Shown: positions 10,531 through 18,777 of the stretch, piece after piece | How positions within the stretch are numbered: position 1 is the first letter of the stretch | How the letters are laid out: each line of letters opens with the position of its first letter | Assembly (NCBI GenBank): GCA_035606235.1 | Contig: DATNFU010000015.1 | Location: 1-64,000, forward strand | Reading direction: 5' to 3' | From: 66-474 sp035606235 | Lineage (GTDB): Bacteria; Pseudomonadota; Gammaproteobacteria; Xanthomonadales; Rhodanobacteraceae | Length of the DNA stretch: 64,000 nt | Notes under the pieces: model-generated | Databases searched by the model: none | What the model was told of the DNA's origin: nothing | Seen by the model: the letters and a program-made list of their open reading frames with translations, nothing else | Position numbers and translations under genes: made by a program

Positions 10531-13500
10531 ATGAGCGCAGGCCATCTGGAAGGCGTCGCGATCGTCGGCATGGCTGGCCGCTTCCCCGGCGCGCGCAACA
10601 TCAATGAGTTCTGGGACAACCTGCTCGCCGGTCGCGAGAGCATCAGCCGCTTCACGCCGGAACAACTCGATGCCTCGGTGCCCGCTGAACTGCGTGAACA
10701 TCCGCGCTATGTCGCGGCGCGCGGAGTAATAGCCGATGCCGACCGCTTCGACGCGGCGTTTTTCGGCATACCGCCGCGCGAGGCGTTGTTGATCGATCCG
10801 CAGCAGCGCGTATTCCTGGAATTGTGCTGGAACGCGCTGGAACATGCGGGAACCGTTCCCCGGCGCTTCCCCGGCAGCATCGGCGTGTACGCCGGCACTT
10901 CCACCAATACTTATCGCAAGTTGGTCGAGTCGCGCGCGGATTTGCTGCGGGCGGCCGGAGAATTCGCGACGATGCTGGCCAACGAGAAGGATTACGTGGC
11001 CACGCGCGTGGCGCATCGGCTGGATCTGCATGGGCCGGCGCTGAGCATTCATACCGCGTGTTCGACATCGCTGGTCGCGATCGCGCAAGCCTGGTACGCA
11101 CTGATGAGCTGGCAATGCGATCTGGCGCTGGCCGGCGGCATCAATATCGTGGTGCCACAGGAATCGGGTTACCTGCCGGTCGAGGGCGGCATGGAATCCG
11201 GCGACGGACATTGCAGGCCGTTCAACGCGCAAGCCAGCGGCACCGTGTTTTCCTCGGGCGGCGCGGTGGTCGCGCTGAAGCGGTTGAGCGACGCGCTCGA
11301 GAACGGCGACACGATCTGGGCGGTGTTGCGTGGCGTGGCGGTCAACAATGACGGTGGTGAAAAGGCCAGCTTCAGCGCGCCCAGCGTGCGTGGCCAGACC
11401 GCGGTGATCCGGCAGGCGCTCGGCTGCGCGGGCGTGAGCGCGGAGTCGATCGGCTACATGGAAGCGCACGGCACCGGTACGCCATTGGGCGATCCGATCG
11501 AGGTCACGGCGCTTACGCGGGCTTACGCGCAAGACACCCAGGCGCGGCAATATTGCTGGCTTGGTTCGGTGAAGGGCAACATCGGCCATCTGTTCGCCGC
11601 GGCCGGCGTGGCCGGGCTGATCAAGGCGTGCCTGAGCCTGCACTACGGCCGGATCCCGGCGACCTTGCATTATGTAGACGGCAATCCGGAGATCGATTTC
11701 GCTGCCAGTCCGTTCAAGGTTGCCAACCATTCCATCGAGTGGCCGCGTGGCGCGACGCCTCGCCGAGCCGCGGTCAGTTCGTTCGGCGTGGGCGGCACCA
11801 ACGCCCATGTGATTCTGGAGGAAGCGCCCGAGACGGCCTCGCGCGCGGTGCCCGCGAGCGGCGAGTCAAGGCCCGCGCTGCTGGTGCTCTCGGCCAAAGA
11901 CGAGGCCGCACTGGATCGCCGCGCCGCTGAGCTCGCGCCAACACTGCTTGATCATCGCGACGAGGATTTGCCGGATATCGCCGCGACGCTCGCGCTCGGG
12001 CGCGAGCCGATGCGCGTGCGCGGCGCGGTGGTGGCGCGCACGCTCGAGCAGGCGTGCGAGCGGCTGTCGAAAATCGGCGGCCATCACGCGGACGCCAAGC
12101 CGCGCGTGGTCTTCCTGTTTCCGGGGCAAGGTTCCCAGCACGCCGGCATGGCGCGCGAACTGCTGGCGAGCGAGCCGGTGTTTCGCGAGACGTTCGAGCA
12201 TTGTTGCGCGCTGGCTTCGCGGCACCTTGGCCGCGATCTGCAAAAACTTGTGCTGCCTGCGCCGGAAGACGAGCGGGCCGCGCAGGCCGCCCTGGCCGAA
12301 ACGCGTTACACACAGCCGGCATTGTTCGCGGTCGAATACGCGCTGGCCGAATGGTGGGAATCGATTGGCATACGCGCGGACGCGATGATCGGCCATAGCA
12401 GCGGCGAATATGTGGCGGCGTGTCGCGCCGGCGTGTTCACGCTGGAGCAAGCGATTGCGCTGGTAGTGGCGCGCGCGGCGGCCATGTATGCACAGCCGCG
12501 GGGCGCGATGCTGGCCTTGCGCGCAGGTCTCAAGGACCTGCCGCCGCAGTTGCCGGGCGAAGTGGAAGTGGCGGCGGTTAACGCGCCGGCACTGACGGTG
12601 CTGGCCGGCATCGAATCGGCAATCGAAAATTGCGCAACGCGACTGACCGAAGCCGGCATCGCCAGCACCCGTCTTCAGGTCAGCCACGCGTTCCATTCCG
12701 CCCTGATGGACGGGGCGCTGCCGGTGTTTCGTCGCGCCTTCGATGAGTTGCAACCCGCATCGCCGCAGCGCGTGTTGTATTCGTGCGTCAGCGGCTTGCC
12801 GATGGAAAGCAGCCAAGCCACTGCGGCCGACTATTGGTGCGAGCAACTGCGCAAGCCGGTGCGCTTCGCCGATGCCCTGCAGCACGCCTTGAGTGAGGCC
12901 GACGGAACGTGTCTGTGCCTTGAAGTGGGACCGGCGCAGGCGCTGACCGGGTTGGCGCGCGGCATGCTCGCCGGGCGTGGTGCGGCCATCGCTTCGCTCG
13001 GACCCGCGGCGCAACCCGGGGATGCGGCCGAACACCTGCAACGCGCGCTGGGCGAGGCCTGGAAGGCTGGCTGCGAGCCGGATTGGGAGCGCTATTTTTC
13101 AGGGCGGGCACCCCGTCGCGTTCCGCTGCCCGGCTATCCGTTCCAGGGCGAACGCTACTGGATCGAGCCAGAGAGCCAAGCGGTTCCGATTGGCACCGTG
13201 CTCGCGCATCGTGCCGATGCGAACGTCGCGAGTCCGCAACAACCGGTGCCTTGCCTGGACGCGAGTGTTGCATCGGCGGCGCCAGGCCCGACTCCGCTGA
13301 TTGCCGAATTGCGTGAGATGTTCGCCAACATGAGCGGCCTGCCGGTCGCCGCGGAACAGGATCATGTCAGCTTCCTCGAACTCGGCCTGGATTCGCTGGC
13401 GCTGACGCAGGCGGCGTTGGAAATCGAGCGTCGCTATGGCGTGCAGCTCAAATTCCGCCGCCTGCTCGAGGATCTGGACAGCATCGCCAAACTGGCGGCG

Positions 13501-16500
13501 ATGCTGCAAGTCGGGCGGCCGGCGCAACCGGCTCCGGCGGTCGCTGCGGAAAGCGCACCGGCAGCGGCGCCGCTTGCGCAGCATTCACTGCTGCGGCAAC
13601 TGCTGCAAAACCAGAAGGTGCTGATTGATCAGCAAGCCGAACTGCAACGCGCGCTGCGCGCCCAACTCGGCGCGGACACAACCGCAGCTCCAGCCCAGTC
13701 GATGGAATTGGGTTTGACGGATGCGCAGATGGAGAAATGGCTCACCGGCCAATACGGCGGGGTGTCCAACCTCTGCTACAACGAATCATTCCTGCTGACG
13801 CTGGAGGGTCCACTGGATCGCAGCGCGCTGGAGCAAGCGTTGCAGCATGTGATCGCCCGCCATGAGGCTTTCACGTTGTCGTTCGCGCCCGATGGCAGCG
13901 TCCAGCGCATCGGCGCGGTCGCGCCGCCGCCATTGCAATTCGTCGATCTCGCCGGAAGCGATGCGGAGGCGAAGCTGGAAGCGCAGTCGGCGTATGCGCT
14001 CAAGCAGCCGTTCGATCTCGAACGCGCACCGCTCATCCGCACGCAACTGCTGCGGCTGGGACCCGAGCACCACGCGCTGATGGTCACCGTGCATCACCTG
14101 GTGTCGGACGGTTGGTCGGAGGCGGTGCTGCTGGAAGAACTGGCGCACAGCTACAACGCGTTCGCCGCCTGTGAGCGGCCCGCATTGCCGCCGGCGGAAT
14201 CCTGGCACGCCTATGTGCTGGCCGAGCGTGCGCGGCGGCGCGGCGCGCAACCGCAGCTCGAGTACTGGCAACGCGTATACGCGAGCGTGCCCGAACCGTT
14301 GGCATTGCCTACCGACCGCGCGACGTCGCCCGCGGCCAGACTGGATTTCGCGGCCGCAGGGGTACGTCACGAGTTCCCGCGCGAGTTGGCCGATTCGCTG
14401 CGCCGCCATGCGCGCAAAGGCGGCGTGACCTTGGGCAGTCTGTTGCTGGCCGGCCTCAGCGTTCTGCTGGCGCGACTGTCGGGACAGCGCGACTTCGCGA
14501 TCGGCGTGCCGTTCGCGGGGCAAGCGCTGGCCGGCTATCGCAATCTCATCGGCGATGGTGTGAACACGCTGCCTTTGCGGTTCGCGCTGGAAGACAGCAT
14601 GCCGTTCGGCGAGTGGATGCGCGCCGTGCACCGCAATCTGCTGGACGCCGCCGAGAACCAGGATCTCACCGTGTACACCCTGCTGCACACGCTCGAATTG
14701 CCAGGCGGCAGCGAGCGACCGCACTTGGCCGACATAATCTTCAGTCTCAAACCGCGTCTGCCGAAGGTGAATTTCTCCGGGCTGCGCCACAGCATGCGCG
14801 ATTGCCCCAAGGTAGCCTTGTTCCAGGATTTGTTTTTCCACATCAGCGACGCCGGCGAAGGCGGTCTGCTTGGACTGGATGTGTACTACCGCACCGCATT
14901 GTTCGATGAATCCACGGTGCGTCGCTGGATCTCCCATTACGAATCCCTGCTGCGGGCCGCGATCGAACACACTGACAGTCCAGTAGCGAGCCTGCCGCTG
15001 ATGACCGATGACCAGCGCCGGCAGGTGTTGCTCGGCTGGAACAACACTGCGCGCGCGTTCGATCGTGGAGCGAGCGTGCCGTCGCTGATCGCGGCGCAGG
15101 CGGCGCGCGCGCCCGAGCGGATCGCGGTGGAATGCGAAGGCCAGACGTTGAGTTATGCGCAACTGGCGCGGCGGGCGGATGCGATCGCGCGTGCGCTGCT
15201 GGCGCGCGGCGTGCAGCGCGGCGAGTTGGTCGGTGTTTGCGTGCGACGTGACCTGGAGCTGCTGCCAGCGCTGCTCGGCATCATGAAAAGCGGCGCGGCG
15301 TATGTGCCGCTGGACCCCGCTTTCCCGGCCGACCGGCTGCGTTACATGGCCGAACATTCGGGCTTGCGTCATGTCGTGGTATGGCGCGCCGAGTCCACGC
15401 CCGAAGTGGTGGCACGCGGCCGCGACCTGCTGGAGCTGGAAAATCTGCCGACCCGTCGGTATCTGTTGCGCAAGCAGTTGCCGGTGATCGGTGGCGATGA
15501 CCTGGCTTATGTACTGTACACATCCGGTTCAACCGGACGCCCGAAAGGCGTGCGCATTCCGCATCGCAACCTGGTCAATTTCCTGACCAGCATGCGCGAG
15601 CGACCGGGCATCGAAGCCGACGACGTCTTGTGTGCGGTCACCACGTTGTCATTCGACATCGCCGGGCTTGAGTTGTATCTGCCACTGATCGTCGGCGCGC
15701 GCATCGCGCTCGCCAGCGAGCGTTTGCTCGCCGATCCGCAAGGGCTGATGCAACTGATCTGCGAGCGTGGCGTGAGCCTGTTGCAGACCACGCCGTCGTT
15801 GCTGCGCCTGTTGCTGGATGGCGGTCGCATCGAGGGCATCCGCGGGCTGAAATTGCTGGTCGGCGGCGAGCCGCTGCCGCGCGATCTTGCCGAAGCCGTG
15901 TTGCCGCGCTGCCGCGAATTGTGGAATCTGTACGGGCCCACCGAAACCACCATCTGGTCCACCGCATCGCGGGTCCAGCACGGCAGCGGACCGTTGCCGC
16001 TGGGTACGCCCCTCGCCAACACGCAAATTTACGTGCTGGACGCGCGTGGTCAGCCGGTCCCGCCGGGCGTGGTCGGCGAAATCTGGATCGGTGGCGCCGG
16101 GGTGGCGGACGGATATCACGCGCGACCGGAACTCAGCGCCGAGCGGTTTGTACCCGATCCCTTCGTCGAGCGTGACGCGGCGGATCAACCGGCGCGGATG
16201 TATCGCACCGGTGATCTGGGAACCCTGCACGAAGGCGTGTTGCATTTCCACGGTCGGGTCGACGACCAGATCAAGTTGCGCGGGTATCGCATCGAGCCCG
16301 GTGATATCGAAGCCGTCGCGCTGGCGGTGCCGGGCGTGCGCGAAGCCGCGGCGGTGGCGCGTGAATTCAGTGCAACCGACAAGCGTCTGGTGCTGTATGT
16401 CGCAGGTGATGCCGACGCGGCAACAGTGCGCGAGCAGTTGCGCGGAGGCTTGCCCGCTTACATGTTGCCGCAGCATATCCAGGTTCTGCAGGCCCTGCCC

Positions 16501-17739
16501 AAGACGCCCAATGGCAAGATAGATCGCAAAGCGCTGCCGCTGCCGAGCAGTATCGCCGCACCCGCTCCCGCTGTCGAAAGCGGACAGGAGCGGCCGCTCA
16601 CGTCCCTGGAACATACCTTCCTGCAACTGTGGCGCGATCTGCTGCGCGTGCACGATATCAAGCTGGACGACAATTTCTTCGATCTGGGCGGCGATTCGCT
16701 GCTGGCGGTGCGCGTGTTCCAGCGTGCGCAGGAACTGACCGGCGTGAACCTGCCGCTCTCGACGTTGCTGATCGCGCCCACCATTGCCGGTCAGGCCGCC
16801 GCGTTCCGCGCGGCGGGTGCGAAAGGGCCCGATGGCGCGACGCCGCGCGAGCTCGCCGCAAGCGCCGCCGATCCCTGGGCATTGCTGGTTCCATTGCAGC
16901 CCCGCGGCACATTGCCACCGCTGTTCTGCGTGCACGCGGTCGGCGGCAATGTGCTGGGTTACAAACCGCTGGCGCAGGCGCTGGGCGAGGATCGACCGTT
17001 CTACGGGATCCAGGCGGTCGGTCTGGATGGCATCACGCCGATGCTGGAATCACTGCCCGCGATGGCGGCGCGTTACTGCGCGGAAATTCGCTCGCTGCAA
17101 CCGCGCGGGCCTTACTTCCTCGCCGGTCGTTCGATGGGCGGCATGATCGCCTACGAGATCGCGCGGCAGTTGCGCGAGCAGGGCGAACCCATCGCGCTGC
17201 TTGCGTTGTTCGACACCTATGGACCGGGCAATCACCACTTCGAGCTGCAGCGGGCCGGATCCCTGCGACGCATCAGCCAGCGTTGGCGCGGCCGCTGGCA
17301 GCGATTGCGCGATGCCGACCTGCGCAAGTTCGGGCAATGGATCAGCGAATATGCGTACTGGCGCGGGCTGTGGCTCAGCGACGCGGTGCGCCTGCGCTGG
17401 GCGCGCGCAACCGGCCACACCTTGCCGCACGCACTGCGCTATCGGGTGCTGCTCGACTGCAATCAGCGCGCCTACTACAACTACGTGCCACCGCCCTATC
17501 CGGGCAAGATCACCCTGTTCCGCGCCGCCGAGCATCCGGCCGAAATGGCGGCGTCCTATGCGCTGGGTTGGGAAAATGCGGCGGCCGAGCTGGAAGTGAT
17601 CCAGATGACCGGCGATCACGATTCGCTGATCGAGCAGCCCGCGCTGGTAGCGGCGTTCCGGGAGGTGCTTGAGCGCACGCAACTGGCGATTGCCCCGCCT
17701 GCGATCAGCGAGCCCAAGGCCGAAGAATTGGTCGCCTGA
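10531..17739 (+). CDS. Hybrid PKS-NRPS megasynthase KS-AT-ACP-C-A-T-TE
   Basis: A 2402-residue synthase. Domains in order: KS about 5-430 (active Cys177 in TACSTS, His313 in EAHGTGT, His353 in KGNIGH); AT about 525-830 (Ser623 in GHSSGEY, HAFH at 719-722, a malonyl-type signature); ACP (Ser955 in LGLDSL); a Gln-rich linker; C about 1055-1490 (HHLVSDG at 1188-1194); A about 1515-2010 (YTSGSTG from 1663); T (Ser2056 in LGGDSL); TE (Ser2201 in GRSMGG). The A-domain pocket reads D-I-L-Q-L-G-L-I-W(-K), which I recall as a glycine code. There is no KR, DH or ER, so the beta-keto group should remain. The KS must accept the amino acid loaded by the upstream A-T protein. No phosphopantetheinyl transferase is in the window. 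The frame runs open from 10060, but that part overlaps the A-T gene; ATG 10531 begins the KS. Confidence 0.95.
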   Translation: MSAGHLEGVAIVGMAGRFPGARNINEFWDNLLAGRESISRFTPEQLDASVPAELREHPRYVAARGVIADADRFDAAFFGIPPREALLIDPQQRVFLELCWNALEHAGTVPRRFPGSIGVYAGTSTNTYRKLVESRADLLRAAGEFATMLANEKDYVATRVAHRLDLHGPALSIHTACSTSLVAIAQAWYALMSWQCDLALAGGINIVVPQESGYLPVEGGMESGDGHCRPFNAQASGTVFSSGGAVVALKRLSDALENGDTIWAVLRGVAVNNDGGEKASFSAPSVRGQTAVIRQALGCAGVSAESIGYMEAHGTGTPLGDPIEVTALTRAYAQDTQARQYCWLGSVKGNIGHLFAAAGVAGLIKACLSLHYGRIPATLHYVDGNPEIDFAASPFKVANHSIEWPRGATPRRAAVSSFGVGGTNAHVILEEAPETASRAVPASGESRPALLVLSAKDEAALDRRAAELAPTLLDHRDEDLPDIAATLALGREPMRVRGAVVARTLEQACERLSKIGGHHADAKPRVVFLFPGQGSQHAGMARELLASEPVFRETFEHCCALASRHLGRDLQKLVLPAPEDERAAQAALAETRYTQPALFAVEYALAEWWESIGIRADAMIGHSSGEYVAACRAGVFTLEQAIALVVARAAAMYAQPRGAMLALRAGLKDLPPQLPGEVEVAAVNAPALTVLAGIESAIENCATRLTEAGIASTRLQVSHAFHSALMDGALPVFRRAFDELQPASPQRVLYSCVSGLPMESSQATAADYWCEQLRKPVRFADALQHALSEADGTCLCLEVGPAQALTGLARGMLAGRGAAIASLGPAAQPGDAAEHLQRALGEAWKAGCEPDWERYFSGRAPRRVPLPGYPFQGERYWIEPESQAVPIGTVLAHRADANVASPQQPVPCLDASVASAAPGPTPLIAELREMFANMSGLPVAAEQDHVSFLELGLDSLALTQAALEIERRYGVQLKFRRLLEDLDSIAKLAAMLQVGRPAQPAPAVAAESAPAAAPLAQHSLLRQLLQNQKVLIDQQAELQRALRAQLGADTTAAPAQSMELGLTDAQMEKWLTGQYGGVSNLCYNESFLLTLEGPLDRSALEQALQHVIARHEAFTLSFAPDGSVQRIGAVAPPPLQFVDLAGSDAEAKLEAQSAYALKQPFDLERAPLIRTQLLRLGPEHHALMVTVHHLVSDGWSEAVLLEELAHSYNAFAACERPALPPAESWHAYVLAERARRRGAQPQLEYWQRVYASVPEPLALPTDRATSPAARLDFAAAGVRHEFPRELADSLRRHARKGGVTLGSLLLAGLSVLLARLSGQRDFAIGVPFAGQALAGYRNLIGDGVNTLPLRFALEDSMPFGEWMRAVHRNLLDAAENQDLTVYTLLHTLELPGGSERPHLADIIFSLKPRLPKVNFSGLRHSMRDCPKVALFQDLFFHISDAGEGGLLGLDVYYRTALFDESTVRRWISHYESLLRAAIEHTDSPVASLPLMTDDQRRQVLLGWNNTARAFDRGASVPSLIAAQAARAPERIAVECEGQTLSYAQLARRADAIARALLARGVQRGELVGVCVRRDLELLPALLGIMKSGAAYVPLDPAFPADRLRYMAEHSGLRHVVVWRAESTPEVVARGRDLLELENLPTRRYLLRKQLPVIGGDDLAYVLYTSGSTGRPKGVRIPHRNLVNFLTSMRERPGIEADDVLCAVTTLSFDIAGLELYLPLIVGARIALASERLLADPQGLMQLICERGVSLLQTTPSLLRLLLDGGRIEGIRGLKLLVGGEPLPRDLAEAVLPRCRELWNLYGPTETTIWSTASRVQHGSGPLPLGTPLANTQIYVLDARGQPVPPGVVGEIWIGGAGVADGYHARPELSAERFVPDPFVERDAADQPARMYRTGDLGTLHEGVLHFHGRVDDQIKLRGYRIEPGDIEAVALAVPGVREAAAVAREFSATDKRLVLYVAGDADAATVREQLRGGLPAYMLPQHIQVLQALPKTPNGKIDRKALPLPSSIAAPAPAVESGQERPLTSLEHTFLQLWRDLLRVHDIKLDDNFFDLGGDSLLAVRVFQRAQELTGVNLPLSTLLIAPTIAGQAAAFRAAGAKGPDGATPRELAASAADPWALLVPLQPRGTLPPLFCVHAVGGNVLGYKPLAQALGEDRPFYGIQAVGLDGITPMLESLPAMAARYCAEIRSLQPRGPYFLAGRSMGGMIAYEIARQLREQGEPIALLALFDTYGPGNHHFELQRAGSLRRISQRWRGRWQRLRDADLRKFGQWISEYAYWRGLWLSDAVRLRWARATGHTLPHALRYRVLLDCNQRAYYNYVPPPYPGKITLFRAAEHPAEMAASYALGWENAAAELEVIQMTGDHDSLIEQPALVAAFREVLERTQLAIAPPAISEPKAEELVA

Positions 17740-17757
17740 GCGCAATACCGCGCCGCG

Positions 17758-18777
17758 TCAGCGGTGCAGCATGCGTTTGCAAGCAGCCTTGGTGTTCCAG
17801 AACAGATTCGCCGCCGGCGGCGCGCAGGCACCCAGTCCCCGCACCAGCGTGCCGGGATTGCATTGGCCGTATTTCAGGGCGTTGAAACATGCGCGACGCG
17901 AATCGGCGAATGCGCGCCGATGCAGGTACTCGTTGGCCAGCCGCGCCCAGGTGAGCGCGCGGCGCCTGCGCACCCACGCCGAATCGGCGGGAAACAGATC
18001 CGGCCGCCGTTGCACCCAGCGGTCGATCAGCTCCAGATCGCTGCGCCACACTTCGATCGGATTGGAATGCATCAGACTGTCGGGCAGCAGCCGCCGGCGC
18101 ACCAGTACCTCCGGCACGTAATCGAATTCGTGTCGCTCGGCCACGCGGAACCACAAATCCACGTCCTCGTTGATGCGCCGGGTGAGATCGAAGCCATCCA
18201 CTTCGCGCAGCACCGATTTGCGCACCATCGCCGAGGAGGTGAGGATGAAATTGCCGCGCTCGAACAGCGCGCGCAACACATTGCCGCGGGCCGGCCGCTT
18301 CTGCTCGAACAGGGTTTGCGGGCGTTCGCGGTCGGATTGGAAGTCGCGTGCATCGGCATAAACGAATGCCGCGCGCGGATTGCGCCCGAACGCGGCGATC
18401 TGCAGCGCAAGCTTGTTCGGTGCCCACACGTCGTCGGCATCCAGAAAGGCGATGAACTCGCCGCGCGCCAGGGAGATCGCGGTCTGGCGCGCCGCCGCCG
18501 CGCCCGCGTTGGCCTGCATGCACCAGGAGATCCACGGATAACGTCGCGCGTGTTGCGCCAGCAGCATCGGCGTGTGATCGCTGGAGCCGTCGTCCACCAC
18601 GATCAGCTCGAACTCGCGCCAGGTTTGCGCGGCCACGCTCGCGATGGTGTCGCTGATGGTCGCCGCCGCGTTATAGCTCGGCGTCACCACCGACACCACT
18701 GGCGCGGGCGCGTGGGCGCCTTCGGGAGCGTTCCACTCGGGCCCGTACGCGATGCGCAGATTGGATGAATTCATCAT
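17758..18777 (-). CDS. Family 2 glycosyltransferase
   Basis: A 339-residue GT-A fold transferase. VSVVTPSYNAAATISDTI begins the nucleotide-binding domain, VVDDGSSD and FLDADD are the UDP/metal-binding aspartates, and NEDVDLWFR is the GT2 acceptor/catalytic region. It should add a sugar to the lipid-linked EPS repeat unit in the cytoplasm. The ATG at 18777 overlaps the stop of the upstream ATP-grasp/phosphatase gene (TAATG), which indicates translational coupling; a second ATG follows immediately. It is the last gene of a three-gene leftward unit and converges with the PKS-NRPS gene (18-bp gap). Donor and acceptor sugars are unknown. Confidence 0.9.
   Translation of the reverse strand: MMNSSNLRIAYGPEWNAPEGAHAPAPVVSVVTPSYNAAATISDTIASVAAQTWREFELIVVDDGSSDHTPMLLAQHARRYPWISWCMQANAGAAAARQTAISLARGEFIAFLDADDVWAPNKLALQIAAFGRNPRAAFVYADARDFQSDRERPQTLFEQKRPARGNVLRALFERGNFILTSSAMVRKSVLREVDGFDLTRRINEDVDLWFRVAERHEFDYVPEVLVRRRLLPDSLMHSNPIEVWRSDLELIDRWVQRRPDLFPADSAWVRRRRALTWARLANEYLHRRAFADSRRACFNALKYGQCNPGTLVRGLGACAPPAANLFWNTKAACKRMLHR

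Noticed and set aside
13786..15372. Long minus-strand frame of 528 codons opposite the C domain
   Set aside because: Its sequence is a shadow of the high-GC hybrid synthase, with no domain and no ribosome site. The same applies to 10381-11808 and 15649-16935.
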